DNA of 64,000 nucleotides, taken from the NCBI GenBank assembly GCA_016194935.1, contig JACQAO010000056.1, positions 1 to 64,000 on the forward strand. Direction: 5' to 3'. This DNA comes from Betaproteobacteria bacterium. Lineage in GTDB: Bacteria; Pseudomonadota; Gammaproteobacteria; Burkholderiales; Rhodocyclaceae. Shown here one piece after another: positions 36,096 to 44,648 of the stretch (its first letter is position 1; each line of letters opens with the position of its first letter). A program made the translations under genes and the position numbers. The notes under the pieces are model-generated. The model made no database searches and was not told the origin of the DNA. It saw only the letters and a program-made list of their open reading frames with translations.

Positions 36096-37565
36096 TCAGC
36101 CCCCCAGATAACGGCTCTGCAAGTGGGCGCGAAAGTGGGCCGGATTGAGCGTCTCACCGGTCGCGCGGCTGACCAGTTCGTCAGTGGCGTAGCGGCTTCC
36201 TTGTATCCAGATATTCTGTTTCAGCCAGTCCGTCGCCTGCGCGAAGCTGTCCGATTCCGCCGCCGAGCGGCGGATGGTGGCGAAGAACTGCGCCGCGTAC
36301 ATGGCGCCCAGGGCATAACTCGGAAAGTAACCGAAGATGCCCTCCGGCCAATGAATGTCCTGCATGCAGCCATCCTTGAAGTTGCCGCGCGTGTCCAGGC
36401 CCAGATACGCCTGCATCTTTTCGTTCCATAGCGCCGGGATGTCTTCGGGTTCGATCTCCCCGTCGATCAGGGCGCGCTCGATTTCATAACGCAGCATGAT
36501 GTGGGCGGGGTAGGTCATTTCATCGGCATCGACGCGGATCAGTCCGGGCCGCACGCGGGTGGTCAGTTGCAGCAGATTGGCCGGATCGAATGCCTCTTGC
36601 CGCCCGAAATGCACATTCAGTAAGGGCGCGAGTTCGGTCAGAAAATCCAGCTTGCGGGCAATCTGCATTTCGAAGGACAGGCTCTGGCTTTCGTGGATGC
36701 CCATCGAGCGGGCCTGCGCCAGCGGCTGCCCGAGCCAGTCGCGCGGCAGGTTCTGCTCGTAGCGGGCATGGCCGGTTTCGTGGATGATGCCCATCATGCT
36801 CTGGGTAAAATTATCTTCCCGGTAGCGCGTCGTCAGCCGGACGTCTTCCGGCACGCCGCCGCAGAATGGATGGATGCTGACGTCGACCCGTCCGGCGGAA
36901 AAATCGAAGCCCAGCCGTTCCATCAACTTGACGCCGAGCGCGCGTTGCGACTCAATGGGAAACGGGCCACGCGGCAGAATCGGGCTGGTGTGGGATTGCC
37001 GCTCGCGTGCTGTGGCGATCATTCCAGGCAGCCAGGTTTTTACTGCGCCAAAAATGTTGTCGAGCTGATGGCTGCGCATGCCAGGCTCGTGCAGGTCCAG
37101 CATGGCGTCGTAAGGCGAGACGCCCGAGGCGTCCGCAAGCAGCCGGGCCGCGCGCCGGCTAAGCGTCACCACTTCACGGAAGTTTTCCAGAAAACCCGCC
37201 CAGTCGTTGGCCTGGCGCAGCGTGCGCCAGGCATGCTCGCAGCGCGAGGACGCCAGCACGCGCGCCTCCACTAGATCTTCGGGCAGCACGGCTTCGTTGC
37301 GCCAGGCCCGTTCCATCTCGGTCAGGTTGGCCTGTTCGAGTGGGTCGAGAGTCTCGCTCCTGGCGGCGGCTATCCAGTCCCGCATCTGCGGATCGGTGAG
37401 GGTGCGGTGCATCAGGGTCGCCATCTCGCCCATCGCGGCGGCTCGCGCTGCGCGGCCTTCGGGCGGCATGAAGGTCATCTGGTCCCATCCGGCGATGGAC
37501 ATCAGGTGCTGGTAGCGATGCAGGCGGGTAAAACTGTGGGTGAGCTTTTGGTAGGCAGTTGTCAT
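36096..37565 (-). CDS. M32-family carboxypeptidase Taq-type metallopeptidase
   Basis: 489 residues from ATG 37565, chosen over an upstream in-frame start because it overlaps the stop of the EamA gene in an ATGA arrangement and gives the family's usual length. The zinc motif is HETGH (262-266) in MGIIHETGHARYEQN. HESQSL and IRVDADEMTYPAHIMLRYEIE are family signatures. It removes C-terminal amino acids from peptides in the cytoplasm, with broad specificity. Confidence 0.94.
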   Translation of the reverse strand: MTTAYQKLTHSFTRLHRYQHLMSIAGWDQMTFMPPEGRAARAAAMGEMATLMHRTLTDPQMRDWIAAARSETLDPLEQANLTEMERAWRNEAVLPEDLVEARVLASSRCEHAWRTLRQANDWAGFLENFREVVTLSRRAARLLADASGVSPYDAMLDLHEPGMRSHQLDNIFGAVKTWLPGMIATARERQSHTSPILPRGPFPIESQRALGVKLMERLGFDFSAGRVDVSIHPFCGGVPEDVRLTTRYREDNFTQSMMGIIHETGHARYEQNLPRDWLGQPLAQARSMGIHESQSLSFEMQIARKLDFLTELAPLLNVHFGRQEAFDPANLLQLTTRVRPGLIRVDADEMTYPAHIMLRYEIERALIDGEIEPEDIPALWNEKMQAYLGLDTRGNFKDGCMQDIHWPEGIFGYFPSYALGAMYAAQFFATIRRSAAESDSFAQATDWLKQNIWIQGSRYATDELVSRATGETLNPAHFRAHLQSRYLGG

Positions 37566-38464
37566 GAGCTGGCTTTCGGTAGGGGTTGGTTTTTCTTGCC
37601 GCGTCGTTCCACCAGCACCACGGCCAGGCCGCTGCCGGCGATTACGATCATGCCGAGGATGGACCAGCCATCCGGCAAGTGGCCGAACACCTGCCAGCCG
37701 AGCAGCGTAGCCCAGATCAGTTGCGCATACATGAAGGGCGACAGGGTCGACGCCGGCGCGTGGCGGAAGGCGCGCGTCAGCAGGTAATGGCCGGTGCCGC
37801 CGTAGACGCCCATCGAGGCGATCAGCAGCATTTCGAATCCGTCCGGTCGCGGGCCGTCCCAGAACCACGGTAATCCCAGCGTCATTACCACGGTGCCGAC
37901 CAGGGCCGTGTAGAACAGCATGGTGAAGGTGTTTTCGGTCGAGGACAGCAGGCGCGTCTGGATCTGGTACACGCTGTAGCAGACCGCGCCGGTCAGCGCC
38001 AGCAGGATGCCGGGGCCGCTCAGTGCGCCGCCTGGCCGGGCGATCAGCAAGGCGCCGGCGAAACCGGTCAGTACCGCCAGCCAGCGCAGCACGCCGATTT
38101 TTTCACCCAGCCAGGGGCCGGCCAGCAACGCCACCAGCAGCGGCGTGACAAACAGGATCGCGGTGGTCTCGGCCAGCGGCATCAAGCGCAGGGCGGCCAT
38201 CAGGAAGCCGGTGGTGCCTACCAGCATCAGCGCCCGCGTTACCTGGATCAGCGGGCGTTGCGTGGCGATCAGCCGGATGCGCATCGACGGCGCCAGGAAA
38301 ATCACCATCAGGATGCAGTGCAACGTGTAGCGCGCCCAAACCAGCAGCGGCACGGCGAATTTCTGCGCGAGATGTTTGGATGTGGCGTCAAGCGCAGCGA
38401 AAAAAAACAGCGCGGACAGAATCAGCAAAATGCCGCGCAGGGGGTGTTGCCGGGTATCGGTCAT
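37562..38464 (-). CDS. EamA/DMT-family transporter
   Basis: 300 residues, about ten membrane helices in two EamA repeats: ILLILSALFFFAALDATSKHLA opens the first, and GIIL-type helices with VYQIQTRLL lead to the second. RhaT/YdcZ-like exporters of metabolites or amino acids use this fold in the inner membrane. The C-terminal tail is basic (VERRGKKNQPLPK). The gene shares four bases with the carboxypeptidase gene, so peptide breakdown products might be exported; this is inference from context only. Confidence 0.9.
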   Translation of the reverse strand: MTDTRQHPLRGILLILSALFFFAALDATSKHLAQKFAVPLLVWARYTLHCILMVIFLAPSMRIRLIATQRPLIQVTRALMLVGTTGFLMAALRLMPLAETTAILFVTPLLVALLAGPWLGEKIGVLRWLAVLTGFAGALLIARPGGALSGPGILLALTGAVCYSVYQIQTRLLSSTENTFTMLFYTALVGTVVMTLGLPWFWDGPRPDGFEMLLIASMGVYGGTGHYLLTRAFRHAPASTLSPFMYAQLIWATLLGWQVFGHLPDGWSILGMIVIAGSGLAVVLVERRGKKNQPLPKASS

Positions 38465-38642
38465 GGTGCGGCGGGTGATAGAGGAAGGGCGTCTCGGGAA
38501 ATCGGCATTATGCCGAAATCCCGCCGCAACACTCCGGATTTGTTCTGCAAATTATTTTTACCTAAGCGTGACTTACCGCACACACACTTTCTCGCCAGCG
38601 GCAGTAGACTGATCTTCACATTTTTTTCTGGAGGGCGCCAAC

Positions 38643-39632
38643 ATGAATAGCCAGTTGATTCAAGGATTCGTCATCAAGACGCTTGCCACAACCGTAGCGG
38701 CGGCGTTTGCGCTCGGCCTGGGTGGCTGTGGCGGCGGCGGCGGTGCGGCGGCAGCCAGCACCAGCACTACCACCAGCATCGGTGGTGTTGCTTCCAAGGG
38801 CTTGCTGAAGCACGCCCAGGTGACAGCGTATTGCGGCAGCAGCTCGATTGCGCTGGCGCAGGACACCACCGGCGACGGCACCGGAGGCAAGGCCAAGGGC
38901 GCCTACACTTTGAGCTGGACGAGCGCATGCAGCGAGCCTGTCAAGATCGTCGTGACACCCAGCGCTGACGGCCAGACACGCATGGAAGATGAGGCGACCA
39001 AGGCGGACGTGACACCCGGTCCCAGCTTCAAGTTGCGCGCCATCGTTGCTGACTCCAGCACCGTCAAGACCCAGAACGTCACTCCGGCCACCGATATGGC
39101 GTCGGCAGTGGCGGAAAAGGCCGTGTCCCTGACCGCCAAGGCGGTTGCCAACGCCAATGCGCTGATTGTGGCAACGGTATTCGGCGGCGACAAGAGCGCC
39201 TACGAGGCCGAGCCGAAATCTCCGAATAACTTGGTCACGGCCAAGCCCGAGGAAAAGAAACTGGCCTCCCTGCTGACCACCATTTCCGCGATGGCCCAGG
39301 ACGATGCGGTCTGCAAGACCAAGTCCACCGATGCCGCGAAAATCCAGTGCGCCGTGGAATCACTGTCGAAAGAAGCCAAAGACAGCGTGGAAAAAATTGA
39401 CGACGATGGCGCCAAACCTGACAAGACCAAGCAAAGCCCGGCCGACATGCTGGCGAAAACGCGAGACGACCTCAAAACCGGCAAGGTCAAGGATCATGAT
39501 GGCCATGACGTTCGGGATAATCTGCCCGAGATCGAAAAGGCAGATATCGAAAACGACCAGGGCATAGGCGTAATGTTGGCCGCTGGAAGCGCAACAGCAG
39601 CCAGCGGTGTTTCAATCACGGGTGGTCATTAA
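38643..39632 (+). CDS. Putative lipoprotein of unknown function
   Basis: 329 residues; GGAGGG precedes the ATG. A signal sequence ends in the lipobox LGGC followed by a glycine run, giving a lipid-anchored envelope protein. The domain after it starts GVASKGLLKHAQVTAYCG, resembling the opening of proteins with a carboxypeptidase-regulatory-like module. The remainder is rich in Lys, Asp and Ala with long predicted helices (DMASAVAEKAVSLTAKAVANANALIV). I do not recognise a family with confidence. It stands alone, followed by a hairpin at 39643-39674. Confidence 0.75.
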   Translation: MNSQLIQGFVIKTLATTVAAAFALGLGGCGGGGGAAAASTSTTTSIGGVASKGLLKHAQVTAYCGSSSIALAQDTTGDGTGGKAKGAYTLSWTSACSEPVKIVVTPSADGQTRMEDEATKADVTPGPSFKLRAIVADSSTVKTQNVTPATDMASAVAEKAVSLTAKAVANANALIVATVFGGDKSAYEAEPKSPNNLVTAKPEEKKLASLLTTISAMAQDDAVCKTKSTDAAKIQCAVESLSKEAKDSVEKIDDDGAKPDKTKQSPADMLAKTRDDLKTGKVKDHDGHDVRDNLPEIEKADIENDQGIGVMLAAGSATAASGVSITGGH

Positions 39633-39642
39633 GGCTGCGAAC

Positions 39643-39674
39643 TACTGCCGTGCGACGGTTCGTGCACGGCAGTA
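39643..39674 (+). terminator. Hairpin after the lipoprotein gene, probable weak terminator
   Basis: Perfect 11-bp stem TACTGCCGTGC / GCACGGCAGTA with a 10-base loop, 11 bases after the stop codon. No T-run follows, so termination may be partial, or the hairpin may stabilise the mRNA. Confidence 0.5.
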
Positions 39675-39722
39675 TGGGTTGGCTGTGCTTTAACTGCATC
39701 ACATGGCGGCGCGTCCTGCGAA

Positions 39723-40118
39723 TTAGTTCGTATATGGCTCATGCACTATTCGTTGCGAAATCCACCAGATATTTCCGTGGGTGTCCCGAATGCCGCCCTG
39801 ACGGTCGCCGTAGGGCATGTCGGATACTTCCATCTCAAGGGTGGCCCCGTGTGCAAGTGCCTTGTTCATGGCTGCTTGCGCGTCTTCGACATACAGGTAG
39901 TAGGCCGCAGGCATGGGCGGGTAGGCGGTTGATGCCTCGCTGATCATCACCGTGGTGGCGCCGATCCTGACTTGTGCATTAGCGACGCGCCCATCAGAGC
40001 GCAGATGCCGGAGGCTTTCCATGCCGCCCAGTCCTTGCACCATGAAATCGATGAAACGATCCGCTTCATGTACGAAGAAATATGGTGTAACGGTTCCGAA
40101 GTTGGGGGGGATGTACAT
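39723..40118 (-). CDS. VOC/glyoxalase-fold protein (PhnB-like)
   Basis: 131 residues with the VOC beta-alpha-beta-beta-beta pattern: TVTPYFFVHEADRFIDFMVQGLGG, then YYLYVEDAQAAMNKALAHGA, and DTHGNIWWIS at the end. Such proteins are metal-dependent enzymes or ligand-binding resistance proteins. The specific role cannot be read from sequence. It is the first of a run of small leftward genes that are spaced apart rather than tightly coupled. Confidence 0.85.
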   Translation of the reverse strand: MYIPPNFGTVTPYFFVHEADRFIDFMVQGLGGMESLRHLRSDGRVANAQVRIGATTVMISEASTAYPPMPAAYYLYVEDAQAAMNKALAHGATLEMEVSDMPYGDRQGGIRDTHGNIWWISQRIVHEPYTN

Positions 40119-40150
40119 GGTATTGCTCCTATGTTGCGTTCAGTGTTTCC

Positions 40151-40636
40151 TTAAGCGCCATCGTAAGCCTGTTGCAAGCCCGCGATGTCGAATTTTTTCA
40201 TTTGAAGAAACGCTTTGGTTACTCGCTGTGATTTCTGGGTGTCGGCACTGCTCAGCAGCGTCGAAAGAATTGCCGGTACGATTTGCCAGGAAACGCCGAA
40301 TTTATCCTTCAGCCAGCCGCACGGACCTTCTTCACCGCCTTCAGATAGCCTGGCCCAAAAATAATCAATTTCATCTTGAGCATCGCATTCAACAACTATG
40401 GAAGCGGCTTCGTTAAACCGGAATTGCGGGCCGCCATTCAGGGCGGTGAAGTTCATCCCGTTTATTTTGAAACTTATTGTCATTACGGCGCCTTCAGGTT
40501 TTTTGTGGAATTCAAAACCCTCCTTGCCATACCGGGTTATGACGCCGATCTCCGAGTGTTTAAAAATAGTTGTGTAGTGCTTTACTGCCTCTTCCGCCTG
40601 ATCATTAAACCACAGGCAAAGCGTCATTTTCTGCAC
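40151..40636 (-). CDS. VOC-family protein, PhnB / 3-demethylubiquinone methyltransferase-like
   Basis: 161 residues: LCLWFNDQAEEAVKHYTTIF, then NGGPQFRFNEAASIVVEC, and CGWLKDKFGVSWQIVP. This matches the PhnB-like group that is often misannotated as 3-demethylubiquinone-9 3-methyltransferase. A VOC dimer would make one ligand pocket. No operon partner is apparent; it lies 32 bp from the previous VOC gene. Confidence 0.87.
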   Translation of the reverse strand: MQKMTLCLWFNDQAEEAVKHYTTIFKHSEIGVITRYGKEGFEFHKKPEGAVMTISFKINGMNFTALNGGPQFRFNEAASIVVECDAQDEIDYFWARLSEGGEEGPCGWLKDKFGVSWQIVPAILSTLLSSADTQKSQRVTKAFLQMKKFDIAGLQQAYDGA

Positions 40637-40729
40637 GATTTTCTCCTGAATATTTGTCAGCGTTCATGTCAAGGGGCCGCGATGCGGTTAGTTGTAGAGC
40701 GATCACGGAATCAGACTGTAGGCAGATAA

Positions 40730-41149
40730 TCAAGGTGCGACATTGACCATCCAGCCGACGCCAAAACGATCCGTGAGCATGCCGAAGCGTGGCGACCAGA
40801 ATGTTTTGCCTAATGGCATCTTTATCTGGCCACCCTCGGCCAGCGCGGCGAAGACGCGGTCAGCCTCGGCTTCGCTGGCTACCGAGAGCGAGAGCGAAAA
40901 TCCGCTGAAATTGACGCCTTCCGATAGTCCATCTGAAGCCATGAGGATGGTTTCCCCGATGCGCAAGGCCGTGTGCATCACTTTGTTTTCAAAGCCGGCC
41001 GGGAGCATGCCGGGTGGCGGCGGCTCGGGGTTGTCCGTATTGCGCATCAGCAGGTCGACTTGCGCGCCCAGTGCGGTACGGTAGAACTCAACGGCTTCTT
41101 CGCAGCGGCCGCCAAAGAAAAGATAGGGTTGTATGAGTGCTTTTGACAT
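40730..41149 (-). CDS. VOC-family protein (PhnB-like)
   Basis: 139 residues. It opens with IQPYLFFGGRCEEAVEFYRTALGA and closes with SPRFGMLTDRFGVGWMV, the PhnB-like pattern. It is a third paralogue beside two others and differs strongly from both, so recent tandem duplication is unlikely. Independent capture of similar genes is more plausible. Confidence 0.88.
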   Translation of the reverse strand: MSKALIQPYLFFGGRCEEAVEFYRTALGAQVDLLMRNTDNPEPPPPGMLPAGFENKVMHTALRIGETILMASDGLSEGVNFSGFSLSLSVASEAEADRVFAALAEGGQIKMPLGKTFWSPRFGMLTDRFGVGWMVNVAP

Positions 41150-41214
41150 GGTTTTCTCCGGGGAATGGTTGGATTCCCGCCCATTTGGCGGCCTGTTGCG
41201 GTAATCAATATTTT

Positions 41215-41859
41215 CTAGCCTTTTTTAAGAACGACATGTGTTGCATTCTGTGTAGCCACATGCTCAGCGCATTCGTAGCCTAGCGAGGGCATGTCGATAC
41301 CGGCGAATAGCTTTTCTCCCGAACCCAGAAGGGCAGGGGCGATGGCAAGGTGTACCTCATCTACCAGCCCGGCATGCAAGTATTGCTGGATCGTGGCGAC
41401 ACCGCCGCCGAGGCGAATATCCAACCCATTCGCCGCCTCGGTGGCGCGCTTTAGCGCACTGTGGATACCATCCGCGACAAAATGGAACGTGGTGCCGCCC
41501 TTCATCGTGATGGACTCGCGCGCGTGGTGGGTCAGTACAAACACAGGCGTGTGATACGGTGGTGTGTCACCCCACCAGCCCTTCCATTCTGCGTCTGGCC
41601 ACGGTCCGCGTATCGGTCCAAACATGTTGCGACCGAGAATCCATGCGCCGATGTTGTCGAACCCGCGCCTAGCGAAGTCGTCGTCAATACCGGTAGTACC
41701 GTCAGCGTTTCCGAACATCCGCTGAAACGTTCTGGTAGGGAAGAACCATTTGTGGAGCGCAGTTCCACCAACACCAAGCGGATTCTCAAGACTTTGATTC
41801 GGCCCGGCGCCGAATCCGTCAATGGACACGGAAAAACTTTGTACACGCAGCTTTGGCAT
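41215..41859 (-). CDS. Dihydrofolate reductase-like (RibD C-terminal domain) protein
   Basis: 214 residues of the DHFR/RibD_C fold: FSVSIDGFGAG at the start, NIGAWILGRNMFG, PVFVLTHHARES, and GGVATIQQYLHAGLVDEVHLAIAPALLGSGEKLF. Proteins of this group are NADPH-dependent reductases of unknown substrate and are common in accessory DNA. The length is somewhat above the family average. It stands alone on the leftward strand. Confidence 0.88.
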   Translation of the reverse strand: MPKLRVQSFSVSIDGFGAGPNQSLENPLGVGGTALHKWFFPTRTFQRMFGNADGTTGIDDDFARRGFDNIGAWILGRNMFGPIRGPWPDAEWKGWWGDTPPYHTPVFVLTHHARESITMKGGTTFHFVADGIHSALKRATEAANGLDIRLGGGVATIQQYLHAGLVDEVHLAIAPALLGSGEKLFAGIDMPSLGYECAEHVATQNATHVVLKKG

Positions 41860-41899
41860 TACCTTCTCCTTTATGAACAGTAATTATTTGGGGGATTTG

Positions 41900-42322
41900 T
41901 TACCTGAACTCCTGATATTGAGGCAGTTGATCAGAAATTGTGAACCAAGCAGCCATTGAGCCGACGAAAATGTGTGCAGTGGGGTGGATGGAAGGACAGT
42001 CGGCGAGAGTCCCCATAGTGACGTGGACAAATGCACCATCGCGGACAACCGAATAAAGGTATGAGCAGCACTTCTTGCAGTGAACGTCGTGGGCGTTCAC
42101 TTCACCAAAGATAAGAAGAGTGTCCTTGCCTTCGATAATACTGAGCTTATGCCGCTCGATGCCGGCGAAAGGTTTGAAGGCAGACCCGGTCGCACGGCGG
42201 CATTTCGAGCAATGGCAGTTCAGCGCATAGACGAACTCGTCTTTCACAGTGTAACGAACTGCTCCGCATAGGCACTTGCCCTCGAGCAAACGATTTTCAA
42301 TTGCCTCGGGCAGCGTGTTCAT
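41900..42322 (-). CDS. GFA / CENP-V family zinc protein
   Basis: 140 residues from ATG 42322; a frame extending to 42541 lacks conservation and would run into the SRPBCC gene. Zinc-binding Cys pairs are GKCLCGAVRYTV, LNCHCSKCRRATG and VHCKKCCSYLY. This is the glutathione-dependent formaldehyde-activating enzyme-like family, in which most members have unknown function. It lies 103 bp downstream of the SRPBCC gene. A second, divergent GFA protein is encoded at 44649-45098. Confidence 0.85.
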   Translation of the reverse strand: MNTLPEAIENRLLEGKCLCGAVRYTVKDEFVYALNCHCSKCRRATGSAFKPFAGIERHKLSIIEGKDTLLIFGEVNAHDVHCKKCCSYLYSVVRDGAFVHVTMGTLADCPSIHPTAHIFVGSMAAWFTISDQLPQYQEFR

Positions 42323-42425
42323 GACGCCAAACATTTCTGTTGAAATGCACGCTGCCGAATGGCAAAGTTCCCCGGCTGCTATGGGTTGGCGACAATCCGT
42401 CTGTGATTGAGCGGAACATGGTGAT

Positions 42426-42884
42426 CTATGCCCCATCCGGGATTTCCGGCTCAACAAGCTGTGCAAGCAGCAGTAACGATTCCTGCCAGCCGAGGTAGCA
42501 GAACTCGAGGGGAATCGCTGTCGGCAGCCCTTCCTGAACAATACTCAGCTCGGTACCGCAGGCGACCGCACGCAGTGAGATGGTGACCTGCATCTCGCCC
42601 GGCACGTTGGGGTCTTCGAACTTGTCGGTGTACCGTATGCGCTCATGTGGCGTAATTTCAGTGTAGTTACCGCCAAATGAGTGGCTCTTGCCGGTGCTGA
42701 AATTTGCGAACGACATGCGGTAACCGCCACCAACACGCGCGTCCATGTGGTGTACCTTGCCGGTGAACCCGTGCGGCGGAAGCCATTTTGCCTTTGCGTC
42801 GGGATCGAGAAATGCCCGGAACACACGTTCAGGCGGTGCGCGTAATACACGGTGAAGCCGGACGGTATTGGTGTCGCTGGGCAT
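42426..42884 (-). CDS. SRPBCC / AHSA1-like (START fold) protein
   Basis: 152 residues from ATG 42884, with AAGGAG upstream on the minus strand. The AHSA1-like pattern is RVLRAPPERVFRAFLDPDAKAKWLPP, then GGGYRMSFANFSTGKSHSFGG, ending in GWQESLLLLAQLVEPEIP. A hydrophobic-ligand cavity is expected. It is divergent from the HxlR gene, a common pairing in which the HxlR protein controls the SRPBCC gene. Confidence 0.88.
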   Translation of the reverse strand: MPSDTNTVRLHRVLRAPPERVFRAFLDPDAKAKWLPPHGFTGKVHHMDARVGGGYRMSFANFSTGKSHSFGGNYTEITPHERIRYTDKFEDPNVPGEMQVTISLRAVACGTELSIVQEGLPTAIPLEFCYLGWQESLLLLAQLVEPEIPDGA

Positions 42885-42941
42885 TGTTGTTAGCTCCTTA
42901 GAGTGGGGGTTGTCGGGCGGTTTGGAAAAGCATATCAAACT

Positions 42942-42960
42942 TACTTTTATAATGCAAGTA
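42942..42960. promoter_or_regulatory. Candidate HxlR operator in the divergent gap
   Basis: Inverted repeat TACTT-N9-AAGTA. A TATAAT -10 element (42948-42953) for the rightward gene lies inside it, though no good -35 was found. A regulator bound here would cover that promoter and affect the divergent SRPBCC gene. Confidence 0.4.
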
Positions 42961-42976
42961 TGTTATATTGCTACCC

Positions 42977-43454
42977 ATGAAACGTGCGGAAAACAAATCA
43001 CATTGCCCGGTCAACTTTGCGCTGGAGTCGTTCGGCGACGCATGGTCTTGCGCTGGAGTCGTTCGGCGACGCATGGTCACTGCTGATCGTGCGTGATATC
43101 GTGTTTTGGGGGAAAAGAACCTACGGAGAATTCCTCGAATCCGGTGAAGGCATAGCCACCAACGTGCTGGCCGCGCGCCTGGCGCATCTGGAGCGCAAGG
43201 GCATCGTGACAAAGCTGCCGCATGAAAGCGATGGCCGCAAAGAGCTGTACACACTGACGGAAAAGGGCTTGGCGTTAATCCCCATCGTGCTGGAGATGTC
43301 GGGCTGGAGTACGCAATACGACCCAAAGACAACCTCGCCTAAGAATTTTGTCGACGCCGTGTATCGGGACCGGGATGGAATGTTCAGGAAAATTCAGCAG
43401 GCGGTGCGCGAAGGCGGCAGTCTGTTTGGCGTGAAGCCATTGGTGAAGCGGTGA
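42977..43454 (+). pseudogene. HxlR-family transcriptional regulator disrupted by a 31-bp tandem duplication
   Basis: From ATG 42977 the frame reads a canonical HxlR start (MKRAENKSHCPVNFALESFGDAWS). It then enters the second copy of a 31-bp repeat, shifts frame and stops after about 19 more codons. Behind the repeat the correct frame resumes with LLIVRDIVFWGKRTYGEFL and the winged-helix core, and runs intact to 43454. A GTG at 42984 in another frame would read through the repeat into the correct frame with an altered N-terminus, so a variant protein could still be made. HxlR proteins bind DNA as dimers and often sense small electrophiles. Probably the former regulator of the divergent SRPBCC gene. 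Confidence 0.8.
43017..43078. repeat. Perfect 31-bp tandem duplication
   Basis: Two identical 31-base copies, 43017-43047 and 43048-43078, each beginning TTGCGCTGGAGTCG and ending GACGCATGGTC. As 31 is not a multiple of three, the duplication shifts the reading frame of the HxlR gene. Identity of the copies suggests a recent event. Confidence 0.95.
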
Positions 43455-43488
43455 TCAGTGCGGGTTTCCGTGATGTTGCCTGAATATT

Positions 43489-44121
43489 TCAACGACGGTA
43501 GGTGGAGGCGCCGTGTGGCGCTGCCTGGAACTCGGGGAGTTGCTCTGCATGGGCTGAGAAATCGTGCAGCGCCGGATAGTTTGCCGCGCTCACCACCTCG
43601 GGCAACATGGCCTGCATGAAATACCACGCGACCGCAGTAGTGACGCCGGCTTGGTTGATGCTCTCGCGGGTGACTGCAAGGGGCTGACGAAGCAGTTCTG
43701 ATTCGAGTGCGTCGCAGGCGGCAAGAAGCTGCCCCGTGACCCTGGACACCCAGGGTTGATGCAGCTTTTCAGCCGGGCGCAGGTTGCGTTCGTAGACAAT
43801 CTGCACGCTTTTCTCGCAGGCGGCGAGCGCAAGGCCGGTCAATCGCAGCGCGTGCTGGCGCTCTGTGGCGCCGGTGGGGATCAGCGATTTCCCGGTAGCG
43901 GCAAGACCTTCGGCGTACTCCAGGATCAGCGTCGAATCCATCAACACCTCGCCGTCGTCGCAGACCAGCGACGGCGCTTTGACCACAGGGTTGATCTGAT
44001 GAAACTGTTCGAAGGTACTGAAAACAGAAATTGAACGATGCTCAAAGGCCAGACCGAGCAATTGCAGCGAGACAGCCACGCGGCGAACGTAAGGTGAGTC
44101 GAGCATTCCGATGAGTTGCAT
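43489..44121 (-). CDS. Glutathione S-transferase family protein
   Basis: 210 residues. N-terminal thioredoxin-like domain: LIGMLDSPYVRRVAVSLQLLGLAFEH, the glutathione-binding NPVVKAPSLVCDDGEVLMDSTLILEY, then an all-helical C-terminal domain. The SPYVRR motif places a Ser near the thiolate-stabilising position. It resembles YibF-like GSTs. It is convergent with the HxlR remnant, 34 bp away, and otherwise isolated. Confidence 0.9.
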   Translation of the reverse strand: MQLIGMLDSPYVRRVAVSLQLLGLAFEHRSISVFSTFEQFHQINPVVKAPSLVCDDGEVLMDSTLILEYAEGLAATGKSLIPTGATERQHALRLTGLALAACEKSVQIVYERNLRPAEKLHQPWVSRVTGQLLAACDALESELLRQPLAVTRESINQAGVTTAVAWYFMQAMLPEVVSAANYPALHDFSAHAEQLPEFQAAPHGASTYRR

Positions 44122-44168
44122 GGTTCCTCCAAATTAAGTATTGCTACAGGTAAGGGCTGACGGACAAG

Positions 44169-44609
44169 TCAGGCATCTTGGCCAACTGCTCGTAGAGTCT
44201 CAATCTCTGCGATAACAGCTTGACCGACTGCGGCAGGTGCGCCCCAGTAGTCGAAGATGCCACCGCGTGACGAGTTACAGCCACAGACGACCAGGATGCC
44301 AGAGCCAAATTTTGCCTTTATGTGCGACGCAAGCCAGCCAACAAAGCCGGAGTTGTCGAGGCCAAGCTTGAAATGGAACGAGAAAAGAACAAAGGGCTGC
44401 GCCGTATTTGGTTCAGCCGCAGCAAGGACACTCCAAACCTCATCATCACGAACAAAGGCAAGCGCCTGCGCCACCGCAGAAGTTGGAAATTCCGTGACCG
44501 GGTATTCTCGGTATGCGTATAGCCCCGGATGTACAACGAACTCAGCGGCGTGAATAACCTGCAGCAGACGCTGTTGTGTTTGCTCGTACGTTTCGTGGCT
44601 TATTTGCAT
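44169..44609 (-). CDS. Conserved protein, DUF6196-like
   Basis: 146 residues: SHETYEQTQQRLLQVIHAAEF, ALAFVRDDEVWSVL, FHFKLGLDNSGFVGWLASHIK and CGCNSSRGGIFDYWG. The pattern agrees with what I remember of the DUF6196 family; I am fairly but not fully sure of the number. No function is known and no catalytic motif is obvious apart from the conserved SRGGIFDYWG segment. Confidence 0.65.
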   Translation of the reverse strand: MQISHETYEQTQQRLLQVIHAAEFVVHPGLYAYREYPVTEFPTSAVAQALAFVRDDEVWSVLAAAEPNTAQPFVLFSFHFKLGLDNSGFVGWLASHIKAKFGSGILVVCGCNSSRGGIFDYWGAPAAVGQAVIAEIETLRAVGQDA

Positions 44610-44648
44610 GGATAGCCTATTGAAAGTTCGGGTGCAAAGAGGCTTGAG

